56,382 nucleotides of DNA from JBFGCT01 sp041581055 (GTDB lineage Bacteria > Actinomycetota > Acidimicrobiia > Acidimicrobiales > Ilumatobacteraceae). The translations under genes and the position numbers were made by a program. Shown here piece after piece: positions 1 to 8,955 of this stretch; the stretch's first letter is position 1; each line of letters opens with the position of its first letter. A model generated the notes under the pieces. The model had not been told where the DNA came from, made no database searches, and saw only the letters and a program-made list of their open reading frames with translations. The stretch covers positions 1 to 56,382 of the forward strand of contig JBFGCT010000004.1 of the NCBI GenBank assembly GCA_041581055.1, read 5' to 3'.

Positions 1-1386
1 ACGACCGGCTCGATCTATCAGAGCGTCCTCGCCGCCGAGCGCCGGGGCGACTACCTGGGCAAGACCGTCCAGGTCATCCCGCACATCACCGACGAGATCA
101 AGCGGCGGGTCGAGCGGGTCGCCCGCAACGACGTCGACGTCGTGATCACCGAGGTCGGCGGCACGGTCGGCGACATCGAGATCCTGCCGTTCCTCGAGGC
201 GATCCGCCAGTTCCGCAAGATGGTCGGGCGCGACAACGTCTGTTACATCCACGTCACGCTCGTCCCGTTCATCGGGCCGTCCGGCGAACAGAAGACCAAG
301 CCGACCCAGCACTCGGTCACCGAGCTGCGCAGCCGCGGCATCCAGCCCGACGTCATCGTGTGCCGCAGCGAGGAGCCGATCTCCGACGAGTTGAAGCGGA
401 AGATCTCCAACCTCTGTGACGTCGAGGAGCGGGCGGTCGTCAACGCCGCCGACGCCGGCAACATCTACGAGCTGCCGCTGATCTTCCACGACGAGGGCCT
501 TGACGACTTCGTCTGCGACGTGCTGCGCATCGAGGGCGAGCCCGACCTGTCGTCGTGGGAACGCGTCGTCGCCATGGTCGAGGCCGCCACCACACCGGTC
601 CGCATCGGGCTGATCGGCAAGTACATCGAGCTGCCCGACGCGTACCTGTCGGTCGTCGAGAGCCTCAAGCACGCCGGCTTCGCGCACGGCGCCAAGGTCG
701 AGGTCGAGTGGATCCAGTCCGAGAACGTCGAGGGGCTGCTGGCCGCGGGCCGGCTGGCCGACCTCGACGGCATCGTGATCCCTGGCGGGTTCGGGTACCG
801 CGGGGTCGAGGGCAAGATCGCCGCCGCCCGCTACGCCCGCGAGGAGGGCGTGCCCTGCCTCGGGTTGTGCCTCGGCCTCCAGGCGATGACGATCGACTTC
901 GCCCGCAACGTCGTCGGCCTGAGCGACGCCAACTCGACAGAGTTCGACGCCACCACCCAACACCCGGTGATCGACCTGATGCTCGAACAGCGCGGCATCG
1001 AGGACAAGGGCGGCACGATGCGGCTCGGCGCGTACTACGCCGTGCTCGCCGGCGGCTCGCAGGTTGCCGAGGCCTACGGCGAGCCGGTGGTCAGCGAGCG
1101 CCACCGCCACCGCTACGAGTTCAACGACCAGTACCGGGCGCAGCTCGAGGGCGCCGGGTTGTGGTGCTCGGGCACGTCGCCCGACAACCGCCTCGTCGAG
1201 TTCATCGAGCTGCCCGGACATCCGTTCTGGGTCGGCACGCAGGCCCATCCGGAGTTCAAGAGCCGCCCCGACCGGCCGCACCCGCTGTTCACCGAGCTGG
1301 TTCGGGCCGCGCTCATCCACCGGGCGGCGCACGGCGCCGACAGCGGGGCGGACACCGCGGAGCCGGCCCATCCGTCGCTGCGATGA
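1..1386 (+). CDS. pyrG: CTP synthase, 5' end outside the window
   Basis: Makes CTP from UTP, ATP and glutamine, the last step of pyrimidine nucleotide synthesis in the cytosol. The reading frame is open from base 1, so the N-terminus is missing; 461 residues are present against roughly 545-590 for the family. The visible start belongs to the synthetase domain (TGSIYQ and TEVGGTVGDIE motifs). The C-terminal half is a class I glutamine amidotransferase with the nucleophile Cys in GLCLGLQ and the His/Glu pair in HPEF near the end. Its stop overlaps the NUDIX start as ATGA. The order pyrG-NUDIX-xerD is the same as Rv1699-Rv1701 of Mycobacterium tuberculosis. Confidence 0.97.
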   Translation, partial: TTGSIYQSVLAAERRGDYLGKTVQVIPHITDEIKRRVERVARNDVDVVITEVGGTVGDIEILPFLEAIRQFRKMVGRDNVCYIHVTLVPFIGPSGEQKTKPTQHSVTELRSRGIQPDVIVCRSEEPISDELKRKISNLCDVEERAVVNAADAGNIYELPLIFHDEGLDDFVCDVLRIEGEPDLSSWERVVAMVEAATTPVRIGLIGKYIELPDAYLSVVESLKHAGFAHGAKVEVEWIQSENVEGLLAAGRLADLDGIVIPGGFGYRGVEGKIAAARYAREEGVPCLGLCLGLQAMTIDFARNVVGLSDANSTEFDATTQHPVIDLMLEQRGIEDKGGTMRLGAYYAVLAGGSQVAEAYGEPVVSERHRHRYEFNDQYRAQLEGAGLWCSGTSPDNRLVEFIELPGHPFWVGTQAHPEFKSRPDRPHPLFTELVRAALIHRAAHGADSGADTAEPAHPSLR

Positions 1387-2003
1387 CACCGGGCGCCGAC
1401 GCGGCGCGCCACACTGAGCAGGTGACCGACGCAGCGGGATTCCGGCGGCTCGGCGAGACGTTGCGGCATCAGGGGCACGTGTGGCACGTGTCGGTGGCCG
1501 AGTTCGAGTCGCCGACCGGTGAGCGGTTCGAGCGTGACATCGTTCGTTCGCCGGGCGCGGTCGGGGTCGTGCCGCTGCTGTTCGACGTCGAGGGCAACCC
1601 GTCGGTCGTCCTCGTGCGGCAGTACCGGCCGGCGTACGAGGCCGACATCGTCGAGATCCCCGCCGGCATGCGCGACATCGACGGCGAGGACACCGCCGAG
1701 GTCGCCCGCCGGGAGCTGATCGAGGAGGCGGGCCTGTCCGCGGCGAGCGTCGAGCTGCTCGTCGAGATCCTCCCCTCGCCGGGCCTGACCGACTCGGTGA
1801 CGACGATCTACCTGGCGACCGATTGCGCGCCGGCGCCGACCGACCGGTACGGGCCCGAGGAGGAGCACATGGAGGTGCTCCACCTCCCGTTGGACGACGC
1901 GCTGGGTATGGTCGACCGCGGTGAGATCCGCGACGCGAAGACCGTCGTCGGCCTCCTGTTGACCGAGCGCCGGCTTCGACGGTCCGACACCGAGGCCGGC
2001 TGA
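1383..2003 (+). CDS. NUDIX hydrolase, ADP-ribose pyrophosphatase type
   Basis: A 206-aa cytosolic hydrolase likely to cleave ADP-ribose or a related nucleoside diphosphate derivative. The NUDIX box is visible as PAGMRDIDGE followed by RELIEEAGL; there are six rather than five residues between the first Gly and Glu, as I recall for the mycobacterial ADPRase Rv1700. The ATG at 1383 overlaps the pyrG stop (ATGA). An in-frame GTG at 1422 is an alternative start that would remove 13 residues; neither has a strong ribosome binding site. Position between pyrG and xerD matches Rv1700. Substrate is inferred from family and synteny only. Confidence 0.9.
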   Translation: MTPGADAARHTEQVTDAAGFRRLGETLRHQGHVWHVSVAEFESPTGERFERDIVRSPGAVGVVPLLFDVEGNPSVVLVRQYRPAYEADIVEIPAGMRDIDGEDTAEVARRELIEEAGLSAASVELLVEILPSPGLTDSVTTIYLATDCAPAPTDRYGPEEEHMEVLHLPLDDALGMVDRGEIRDAKTVVGLLLTERRLRRSDTEAG

Positions 2004-2018
2004 GGCCCGCCACCGGTC

Positions 2019-2951
2019 ATGCCCCGCCGCCCGCCGCTGCCGATCGAGGTCGAGGAGTTCCTCTCCTGGATGGTCGCCGAGAAGGGCCGCTCGCCGAACA
2101 CGCTCGCCGCCTACCGCCGCGACCTCGCGGCGTACTGCGAGTGGTTGAGCGCGAGGGGTCTGACCCCGCTCGACGTGTCGCACCACGAGCTGGTCGACTT
2201 CGTCGGCGAACGGCGCCGCAGCGACGCCGCCACGTCCACCATCGCCAGGCAGATCGCGGCGATGCGCATGCTGCACCGGTACCTGTCGCTCGAGGGCGAG
2301 CGCGGTGACGATCCGGCGGCGGGCCTGGAGGGCGTCCGCGTCCCGTCGGGGATCCCCAAGCCGCTGAGCGAGTCCGACGTGACCAGCCTGCTCGACGCGG
2401 TGGTCGGGACCGAGCCGATCGACCACCGCGACCTGGCGCTGCTCGAGTTGCTGTACGCCACCGGGGCGCGCGTCTCCGAGGCGGTCGGGTTGTCGATCGG
2501 CGATCTGGACCTCGACGGGCGGCTGGTGCGCCTCTACGGCAAGGGCTCCAAGGAGCGGATCGTGCCGTTCGGGACGTCGGCCGCCGACGCGCTCGCCGAG
2601 TGGTTCTCGCCGCGCGGCAGGGTCCGCATGGTTCCGACGCGGTGGGCTCGCCGGGGAGACGCCGAGGCGGTGTTCATCAACATCCGCGGCGGCCGGCTCA
2701 GCCGCCAGGCGGCCTGGTTGGTCGTCAAGAAGTACGGCGAGCGGGCCGGGTTGCGCGACGCCCTCTCGCCCCACGTGCTGCGCCATTCCTGCGCCACCCA
2801 CCTGCTCGATCACGGCGCCGACCTGCGGGTGGTGCAGGAGATGCTCGGTCACGCCTCGATCTCGACGACCCAGGTGTACACCAAGGTCAGCCAGGAGCGC
2901 CTGTGGGACGTCTACCGGGCGGCCCATCCACGCGCCAGACTGTCCTCGTGA
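2019..2951 (+). CDS. xerD: tyrosine recombinase XerD type
   Basis: Site-specific recombinase of 310 aa that resolves chromosome dimers at dif, normally with XerC and FtsK. An N-terminal SAM-like core-binding domain (about residues 5-95) precedes the catalytic domain. The full catalytic set is present: Arg151 (ATGARVSE), Lys175, His252-x-x-Arg255 (HVLRH), His278 (LGHAS) and nucleophile Tyr287. The length is typical of chromosomal XerC/D rather than a phage integrase, and the position after pyrG and the NUDIX gene matches the conserved actinobacterial xerD locus. The stop overlaps the next start as GTGA. Confidence 0.93.
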   Translation: MPRRPPLPIEVEEFLSWMVAEKGRSPNTLAAYRRDLAAYCEWLSARGLTPLDVSHHELVDFVGERRRSDAATSTIARQIAAMRMLHRYLSLEGERGDDPAAGLEGVRVPSGIPKPLSESDVTSLLDAVVGTEPIDHRDLALLELLYATGARVSEAVGLSIGDLDLDGRLVRLYGKGSKERIVPFGTSAADALAEWFSPRGRVRMVPTRWARRGDAEAVFINIRGGRLSRQAAWLVVKKYGERAGLRDALSPHVLRHSCATHLLDHGADLRVVQEMLGHASISTTQVYTKVSQERLWDVYRAAHPRARLSS

Positions 2952-3400
2952 GGCACTGGGTCAGTAAGGTCGGGCACCTCGCGGCCCGTTTCTTCACGTC
3001 GCTGTCGGCGGCGCCGCCGAGCGCGCAGGACGAGGCGTGGGCCGACGAGCACCTGCTCCCCGGCGAGCGGGCGTTGTGGGTCCAGCTCGACAACCGGGAC
3101 CGACGCCACAGCACCAAGGTCGCACGGCGGTTCGTCGCCATCCGCCCCGGCGCGACCCGCGCCGAGATCGCCGGCGCGCTGCTCCACGACGTCGGCAAGA
3201 TCGAGTGCCGGCTGGGGACGTTCGGCCGGGTCGCGGCGACGGTCATCGGACCGCGGGGGACGCGGTTCCGGGCGTACCACGACCACGAGGCGATCGGGGC
3301 GGCGTTGGTCGCGCAAGCCGGGTCCGATCCGGCGACGGTCGAGTTGGTCGCCGAGCGCGGTCCGGCGTACGACGACCTCAAGGCCTGCGACCGGGCCTGA
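2948..3400 (+). CDS. HD-domain protein, putative metal-dependent phosphohydrolase
   Basis: A 150-aa protein carrying a compact HD domain: His54, His80-Asp81 (LLHDVGK), His111/His113 and Asp148 could ligate a divalent metal. HD enzymes usually hydrolyse phosphate esters of nucleotides; the substrate here is unknown. The GTG start is chosen because it overlaps the xerD stop (GTGA), giving translational coupling. The stop lies 4 bp from the convergent GNAT stop. I recognise the fold motif but no characterised orthologue. Confidence 0.75.
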   Translation: MRHWVSKVGHLAARFFTSLSAAPPSAQDEAWADEHLLPGERALWVQLDNRDRRHSTKVARRFVAIRPGATRAEIAGALLHDVGKIECRLGTFGRVAATVIGPRGTRFRAYHDHEAIGAALVAQAGSDPATVELVAERGPAYDDLKACDRA

Positions 3401-3404
3401 GCGG

Positions 3405-4277
3405 TCAATCCGGCAGGCTGAACCCCTTGCGGTACGGGCGGACCGCGCGGAGCTCCTCGAAGCCGAGCCGGCGGTAGAGACCCCTCGCCGCCACGTTGTC
3501 GACCCGTACGGTCAGGTCGGCCACGGTCACCCCGCGCCGCCCGAGAGCGGAGAGGGCGCTCGTCACCAGCGCGCTCCCCACACCGCGCCCGCGGTTGCCC
3601 GGGTCGACGCCCAGGAAGTCGATGTAGCCCGCACCGTCGGGTTCCAGCTCGACGGCGACGTACCCGATCGCCCGCCCGCCCTCGCGGAGGACGAGTCGCA
3701 ACCCGTCCGGAGCGGCGACGAGCCGGCGTCCCGTCGTGTGCCTGCCGGGGAAGAGCGCGTCGTGCATCGCCGCGACGTGGTCCGCGTCGGCCGGCGCCAG
3801 CGCGGTGACCCGCGGATCGGGCTCGGTGTCGACGATCTCGGCCCGCAGGACCGCCGACGCCGGGTCGGCGCGGAAGCCGTGCCGTGCGGCGAAGGCGGCG
3901 AACGGAGCGCTGCGGGCGTCGGCCGCCAGCTCCTCCTCGTCGTAGCGGTCGTCGAGCGCGGCTCTGGCCACCCCGTACAGCGCGTCGGCCACGGCCGACC
4001 ACGGTTCGCCGGCGGCGACGACCGGGCCCCACCACCACACGCGGTCGAGCTCCGCCTCTGACTCGGCCATGATCCAGCCGACGACACGATCGCCGCGCGC
4101 CGCGACGTGGGTCGCCTCCGACCAGCGCTCGACTCGGCCGATCTCCGCTTCGATCGTCGCACGGTCCTCGCCGAAGAAAGCGACGAATCGCTCGGGATCG
4201 CGCTGCGCGGCCTCGGCGGTGGCGGCGAGCGCGGGAAGCCGGTCGGTCTCGGCGCCGACGATGCGGAGCTCGCTCAC
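3405..4277 (-). CDS. tandem GNAT acetyltransferase (mycothiol synthase-like)
   Basis: A 290-aa protein with two GNAT-type halves. The C-terminal half has the acetyl-CoA binding signature (VDPGNRGRGVGSALV) and the usual closing motif around NVAARGLYRRLGF; the N-terminal half is degenerate. Two-domain GNATs of this length in actinobacteria include MshD, which acetylates the cysteine of desacetylmycothiol, but I cannot prove that assignment from motifs. The GTG start at 4277 overlaps the stop of the upstream MATE gene (GTGA), so the two are co-translated. Confidence 0.7.
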   Translation of the reverse strand: MSELRIVGAETDRLPALAATAEAAQRDPERFVAFFGEDRATIEAEIGRVERWSEATHVAARGDRVVGWIMAESEAELDRVWWWGPVVAAGEPWSAVADALYGVARAALDDRYDEEELAADARSAPFAAFAARHGFRADPASAVLRAEIVDTEPDPRVTALAPADADHVAAMHDALFPGRHTTGRRLVAAPDGLRLVLREGGRAIGYVAVELEPDGAGYIDFLGVDPGNRGRGVGSALVTSALSALGRRGVTVADLTVRVDNVAARGLYRRLGFEELRAVRPYRKGFSLPD

Positions 4278-5575
4278 ACCGCCATCATCGCCCGCGTCCG
4301 CAGGTGGTTGACAATGGCGCGGATCACCATCCAGAAGATCAGGCCCAGCCAGATCCCGGCGATGCCGAGGCCGGGCACGGCGAGGACGACGGCGGCGATC
4401 GGCGCGACGGCGAGCAGGTAGCCGAACGCGGCGAGGCCGAGGAAGCGGTAGTCGCCCGCCCCGATCAGGACGCCGTCGTAGGCGAACGCGATCGCCCCGG
4501 GGAAGAGGAGCGCGGCGAGCAGCAGCAGCCCGCTCGTCGCCCTGCTCACCACCGCGGCGTCGGCGGAGAAGAGCCTGGCGAGCAGCGGCGCGCCCAGCGC
4601 GACCAGCGCGGCGACCGACGCCGCGGTCCACAGCGAGAGCACGACCACCCGCCGGGCGACGCGACCCGCCTCGCGCTGGTTTCCGCCGCCGAGCCCCTCG
4701 GCGACCAGCGTCTGCGCCGGTACGGCCAGCGCGTCGAGTGACAGGGCGAGGAAGAAGAACATCGTGAGCGTGATCTGATGGGCGGCGAGCGTGGCGTCGT
4801 CCACGCGCACGGCGATCGCCGTCGACCCGCTGAACACGGCGAGCATCGACCCGACGCGCAGCAGCAGGTGGCGTCCCGCGGAGAGCAGCGGCCTCATCTC
4901 CCGCCAGTGCGGTCGCCGGTCGGTCGCGGCGGCCAGCCGGGGCTGCACGAGGGCGACGAAGGCGACGCCCGCGCCGGTCTGGGCGATGACGGTCGACCAC
5001 GCCGCTCCGGGGATGCCGAAACCGAAGCCGAGCACGAGCACCAACTCGACGACGAGGTTGACCGCGTTGGCGACGATCAGGATGCGCAGCGGCGTGTCGT
5101 AGTCCGACACGCCGCGCAGCACCCCTTGTGCCGACAGCCCGACGAGCACGAACGGCACGCCGAGGGCCGAGATCTGGAGGTACTGCGTGCCGAGGTCGAG
5201 GACCCGGCCGTCGGCGCCGAGCAGCGCGCCCAACGGCCGGGCCAGCGCGATCAGCAGCGGCGCGGCGAGCACACCGACGAACACCGCCAACCACATCGCC
5301 TGCACGCCGACGTCGGCGGCGCCTCGCTCGTCGCCGGCGCCGAGGCGGCGGGCCACCCGCTCGGTCGTCCCGTAGGCGAGGAAGTTCGATCCGGCGATCA
5401 CCAGGGACAGGATCGACACGGCGACGGCGAGGCCGCCGAGCTCCTCGGTCCCGAGCCGCCCGACGATCGCCGTGTCGACCAGGCGATACAGCGGCTCGGC
5501 GGCGAGCGTCCCGAGCGCGGGGAGCGCCAGCCGCAGGACCCGCCGGTCGGTTCCGGTCAGCTGGGGGAGCGCCAC
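4274..5575 (-). CDS. MATE family efflux transporter
   Basis: Inner-membrane cation-coupled multidrug exporter of 433 aa with about 12 transmembrane helices. The N-terminal pattern of a short cytosolic stretch, then LAAEPLYRLVDTAIVGRLG, is typical of the DinF/NorM branch. The GTG at 5575 is preferred because it begins 1 bp after the trpS stop; an earlier in-frame start at 5611 would overlap trpS by 35 bp. Downstream it is fused by a GTGA overlap to the GNAT gene. Substrate unknown. Confidence 0.88.
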   Translation of the reverse strand: MALPQLTGTDRRVLRLALPALGTLAAEPLYRLVDTAIVGRLGTEELGGLAVAVSILSLVIAGSNFLAYGTTERVARRLGAGDERGAADVGVQAMWLAVFVGVLAAPLLIALARPLGALLGADGRVLDLGTQYLQISALGVPFVLVGLSAQGVLRGVSDYDTPLRILIVANAVNLVVELVLVLGFGFGIPGAAWSTVIAQTGAGVAFVALVQPRLAAATDRRPHWREMRPLLSAGRHLLLRVGSMLAVFSGSTAIAVRVDDATLAAHQITLTMFFFLALSLDALAVPAQTLVAEGLGGGNQREAGRVARRVVVLSLWTAASVAALVALGAPLLARLFSADAAVVSRATSGLLLLAALLFPGAIAFAYDGVLIGAGDYRFLGLAAFGYLLAVAPIAAVVLAVPGLGIAGIWLGLIFWMVIRAIVNHLRTRAMMAV

Positions 5576-5576
5576 G

Positions 5577-6593
5577 TCACGCGGGCACCATCCCGATCGC
5601 GCGGTAGGCACGATCGAGGGTGGCGGCAGCGACCGTGCGCGCCCGTTCCGAGCCGATTCGGAGCAGGCGGGCCAGCTCGCCGCGGTCGTTCATCAGCTCG
5701 TGGTAGCGCGTGCGGATCGGGTCGAGGATGGCGAGCACCGCCTCGCCGGTGTCCGCCTTCAGCGCCCCGTACTGTTCGTACGCGTCGACGACCTCGTCGA
5801 TCGTGCGACCGGTGACCGCGGCGTTGATCTCGATGAGGCTCGACACGCCGGGCTTCTCGTCGCGGTCGAAGCGCACCGCGTCGGGCCCGGTCTCGGAGTC
5901 GGTCACGGCACGCTTGAACTTCTTCATCACCACGCCGGGCTCGTCGACGATGTTGACGCAGCCTGCGTCGGAGTCCTCCGACTTGGACATCTTCGACCGC
6001 GGGTCCTGCAAGCTCATCACGCGGGCGCCGGCGGGCGGGGTCACCGCCTCGGGGACGACCAGCGTCTCACCGAAGCGGTGGTTGAAGCGGATCGCGATGT
6101 CGCGGGTGATCTCGACGTGCTGACGCTGATCGTCGCCGATCGGGACCTCGTTCGCGTCGTAGAGCAGGATGTCGGCCGCTTGCAGCGCCGGGTAGGTGAA
6201 CAGCCCGGCCGAGATGAACTCTCCGTCGCGCTTGGCCGACTTGTCCTTGAACTGGGTCATCCGGGACAGTTCGCCGAAGCTCGCGGTGCATTCCATGATC
6301 CAGCCGAGCTGGTTGTGTTCGGGCACGTGGCTCTGGACGAAGATCGTCGCCACATCGGGATCGAGCCCGATCGCGAAGAACATCGCGGCCAGCGAGACGG
6401 TGAGGTCGCCGATCACGCCCGGTTCGTCGATGACGGTGAGCGCGTGGAGGTCGACGATCCCGTGGAACGCGTCGTGGGTGTGCTGGCCGTCGACCCACGG
6501 GCGGAGTGCGCCCAGGTAGTTCCCGAGGTGGACGTCGCCGGTCGGCTGCATGCAGGACAACACGCGGGTGGCACTGGTCTTGGCGTCGGTCAC
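5577..6593 (-). CDS. trpS: tryptophanyl-tRNA synthetase
   Basis: Charges tRNA-Trp with tryptophan using ATP; class Ic aminoacyl-tRNA synthetase, 338 aa, the usual bacterial length. The HIGH-like motif is HLGN near residue 23 and KMSKS is intact. Start chosen at GTG 6593: a TAGCGT -10 box (6602-6607) lies 8 nt upstream, predicting a leaderless transcript, and the Trp-AMP fold begins immediately after (TRVLSCMQPTGD). The reading frame continues further upstream only as a shadow of the divergent region. The promoter lies back to back with that of scpA. Confidence 0.96.
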   Translation of the reverse strand: MTDAKTSATRVLSCMQPTGDVHLGNYLGALRPWVDGQHTHDAFHGIVDLHALTVIDEPGVIGDLTVSLAAMFFAIGLDPDVATIFVQSHVPEHNQLGWIMECTASFGELSRMTQFKDKSAKRDGEFISAGLFTYPALQAADILLYDANEVPIGDDQRQHVEITRDIAIRFNHRFGETLVVPEAVTPPAGARVMSLQDPRSKMSKSEDSDAGCVNIVDEPGVVMKKFKRAVTDSETGPDAVRFDRDEKPGVSSLIEINAAVTGRTIDEVVDAYEQYGALKADTGEAVLAILDPIRTRYHELMNDRGELARLLRIGSERARTVAAATLDRAYRAIGMVPA

Positions 6594-6601
6594 AGGCGAC
6601 G

Positions 6602-6607
6602 ACGCTA
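6602..6607 (-). promoter_or_regulatory. -10 box of trpS (leaderless)
   Basis: TAGCGT on the minus strand, 8 nt before the GTG of trpS. The same hexamer occurs on the plus strand for scpA at 6657-6662, so the 78-bp spacer holds two identical outward-facing -10 elements. No clear -35 is visible. Confidence 0.5.
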
Positions 6608-6656
6608 CCGGCGGCCGCCGCGCCCGGAGATACCCGAATTCGGCGTGCGCGATCGG

Positions 6657-6662
6657 TAGCGT
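6657..6662 (+). promoter_or_regulatory. -10 box of scpA (leaderless)
   Basis: TAGCGT ends 9 nt before the scpA ATG and no Shine-Dalgarno is present, so the message probably starts at or next to the ATG. This would be the main promoter of the long scpA-to-GT4 gene train. Confidence 0.55.
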
Positions 6663-6671
6663 GGCCTCGCG

Positions 6672-7451
6672 ATGACGATCGATGTGGCCACCCCCGTCTA
6701 CGAGGGCCCGTTCGACCTGCTGCTCCAGCTGATCCTCAAGGAACAGGTGGACATCTACGAGGTCAACCTGTGCACGATCGTCGACGCCTACCTGCGCGAG
6801 CTCGAGCGGGTGCAGGACCATCTCGATCTCGACGCCGCGACCGGGTTCCTGCTGATCGCGTCGACGCTGGTCGAGCTAAAGGCCCGCCGCCTGCTGCCCG
6901 ACATGGGCGACATGGACCTCGACGACGAGCTGGCGCTCTGGGAGGAGCGCGACCTGCTCCTCGCCCGGTTGCTCGAGGCCAAGACGTTCAAGGACGTGGC
7001 GTCCGTGTTCGCCAGGCTGGCCGCCGACGCCGACCGCAGCTTCCCGCGTGTCGTCGGCCCCGACGAGCGGTTCGCCGACGTGATCCCCGACCTGCTCGAG
7101 GGCACGACCGTGGCGCGGCTGCGCAACGCCGCCATCCGGGCGCTGACCCCGCGCCCTGTCCCGACGGTCGACCTGTTCCATGTGGCGCCGATCAAGGTCA
7201 CGGTGGCCGACGCGGTCGCCGAACTGATCGACGAGCTGCCGCGGGCGGGGCGGATCTCGTTCCGCCGTCTGACCGCCGCGCTGACCGACCGCATCGAGGT
7301 GATCGTCCGGTTCCTGGCCGTGCTGGAGCTGTTCAAGCAGGGCGCGGTCGAACTCGACCAGCCCGAGCGGTTCGGCGACATCGAGGTCACCTGGACCGCG
7401 GGCGACGACTTCGAACCCGACCAACTGCTGATCGACACCTACGAGGGCTGA
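6672..7451 (+). CDS. scpA: segregation and condensation protein A
   Basis: Kleisin subunit of the SMC-ScpAB condensin that compacts and segregates the chromosome. 259 aa, typical length. The N-terminal kleisin signature is clear (YEGPFDLLLQLI, then IYEVNLCTIVDAYL), followed by an acidic middle and a C-terminal winged-helix region (RISFRRL... VIVRFLAVLELFKQGAVELDQ). It is followed 7 bp later by scpB, its complex partner. Confidence 0.96.
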   Translation: MTIDVATPVYEGPFDLLLQLILKEQVDIYEVNLCTIVDAYLRELERVQDHLDLDAATGFLLIASTLVELKARRLLPDMGDMDLDDELALWEERDLLLARLLEAKTFKDVASVFARLAADADRSFPRVVGPDERFADVIPDLLEGTTVARLRNAAIRALTPRPVPTVDLFHVAPIKVTVADAVAELIDELPRAGRISFRRLTAALTDRIEVIVRFLAVLELFKQGAVELDQPERFGDIEVTWTAGDDFEPDQLLIDTYEG

Positions 7452-7458
7452 CCTTCCC

Positions 7459-8142
7459 ATGTCCGACGACATCCTGAATCCCGCCGACGACCAGGTCGCC
7501 GACTTCAAACGGGCGATCGAGTCGATCGTCCTCGTCGCCCACGACCCGGTCGCGCCCGAGCTCCTGGCGCAGTTGCTCGAACAGCCGACGTTGCTGATCG
7601 AACAGTGGTGCGACGAGCTCGCCGCGGCCTACGCCCGGCGCCGCAACGGCTTCGAGCTGGTCCGCGTCGCCGGCGGGTTTCGCTTCCAGACCGCGCCCGA
7701 CCTGATGCCGTACGTCGAGCGGTTCTTGCTTCACGACCAGCGGGCCCGCCTGTCGGGCGCGGCGCTCGAGACGCTGGCGATCGTCGCGTACAAACAGCCG
7801 ATCTCGCGGGGTCAGGTCGCGTCGATCCGGGGGGTCGACCCCGACGGCGTGCTGCGGACGCTGCAGGCCCGCGACTACATCGCCGAGGTCGGCCGGGACA
7901 CCGGTCCCGGTCAGGCGATCTTGTACGGCACCACGTCGTCGTTCCTCGAGAAGCTCGGCCTCGACTCGCTCGACGACCTCCCGGCGATCGCCGACCACAT
8001 CCCCGGCCCCGAGGTCGTCGAGACGCTCGAGGCGGGGCTGCGGGTGACCCCGGTGATCGACGTCGCGCCGTCGCGGGTCGACCACGGCGCCGCGGACCGT
8101 GCCGGCGCGAACGGGTCGCCGGCGTTCGAATCGCCCGACTAG
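7459..8142 (+). CDS. scpB: segregation and condensation protein B
   Basis: Dimeric winged-helix partner of ScpA in the SMC condensin complex. 227 aa. The second winged helix carries the family signature LSGAALETLAIVAYKQPISRG followed by IRGVDPDGVLRTL. The last 40 or so residues are a poorly conserved Asp/Pro-rich tail. Co-transcribed with scpA (7-bp gap) and followed by rluB after 6 bp, an order conserved across actinobacteria (Rv1709-Rv1711). Confidence 0.95.
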   Translation: MSDDILNPADDQVADFKRAIESIVLVAHDPVAPELLAQLLEQPTLLIEQWCDELAAAYARRRNGFELVRVAGGFRFQTAPDLMPYVERFLLHDQRARLSGAALETLAIVAYKQPISRGQVASIRGVDPDGVLRTLQARDYIAEVGRDTGPGQAILYGTTSSFLEKLGLDSLDDLPAIADHIPGPEVVETLEAGLRVTPVIDVAPSRVDHGAADRAGANGSPAFESPD

Positions 8143-8148
8143 CGCATC

Positions 8149-8955
8149 GTGGGCGATGATCGGGAACCGCCCGAGGCGCCGCTCTGGGAGCAGTTGAGCG
8201 AGCAGAACGCCCAGCTCCCCCAGGGGGAGCGATTGCAGAAGGCGATGGCCGCCGCCGGGTGGGGGAGCCGCCGCGTGTGCGAGGAGTTGATCGCCGACGG
8301 CCGCGTCACCGTCAACGGCGAGGTGGCCCTGCTCGGCCGGCGGGTCGACGTCGAGCGCGACCTGGTCGAGGTCGACGGGGCGCCGATCGGCGTGCGGCCG
8401 GGGCTGGTGCACTACCTGCTCAACAAGCCGGCCGGCGTGCTGACGACGAGCAAGGACACGCACGGCCGCCCGACGGTGATCGAGCTCGTCCCGCCCGAGC
8501 CGCGGGTGTTCGCCGTCGGCCGCCTGGACGCCGACACCGAGGGGCTGCTCCTGCTGACCAACGACGGCGACCTCGCCAACCGCGTCGCCCACCCGTCGCA
8601 CGGTGTCGACAAGGAATATCTCGCCGAGGTCGCCGGCGGCCGCGTCGCGCCGGGGGCGATCCGCCGCCTGCGCGACGGCGTCGAACTCGAGGACGGCCGC
8701 ACCGCGCCGGCCAAGGTGTCACAACCCGCGGCCGGCGTGCTGCGCATCACCATCCACGAGGGGCGCAACCGCCAGGTGCGACGGATGTGCGCCGCCGTGG
8801 GGCACCCGGTGCTCCGGCTCGTCCGGACCCGCATCGGGCCGCTCGTCGATCGAACGCTCGCACCGGGGGCGTGGCGCGAGCTGACCGGCGACGAGTTGCG
8901 CACCCTGACCGAGGCCGTTGCCACCGCGACGCGCCGGTACGATTCGCAGCCGTGA
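8149..8955 (+). CDS. rluB: 23S rRNA pseudouridine synthase RluB type
   Basis: Isomerises a uridine of 23S rRNA helix 89 to pseudouridine. 268 aa. An S4 RNA-binding domain (about 26-75, ERLQKAMAAAGWGSRR) precedes the RsuA/RluB catalytic domain, whose catalytic Asp127 is in VGRLDADTEG; the closing NRQVRRM motif is present. Start assigned to the GTG at 8149; an N-terminal extension of about 25 acidic residues precedes the S4 domain. The stop overlaps the tyrA start (GTGA). Confidence 0.92.
   Translation: MGDDREPPEAPLWEQLSEQNAQLPQGERLQKAMAAAGWGSRRVCEELIADGRVTVNGEVALLGRRVDVERDLVEVDGAPIGVRPGLVHYLLNKPAGVLTTSKDTHGRPTVIELVPPEPRVFAVGRLDADTEGLLLLTNDGDLANRVAHPSHGVDKEYLAEVAGGRVAPGAIRRLRDGVELEDGRTAPAKVSQPAAGVLRITIHEGRNRQVRRMCAAVGHPVLRLVRTRIGPLVDRTLAPGAWRELTGDELRTLTEAVATATRRYDSQP

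Noticed and set aside
1113..2927. 604-residue open frame on the minus strand opposite the NUDIX and xerD genes
   Set aside because: Arg/Ala/Gly/Pro-rich shadow frame caused by high GC; no motif, and it lies over two well-supported genes.
2019..2951. Tyrosine recombinase as sign of a phage or integrative element
   Set aside because: Length, N-terminal domain and the pyrG-NUDIX-xerD context identify the chromosomal dimer-resolution recombinase.
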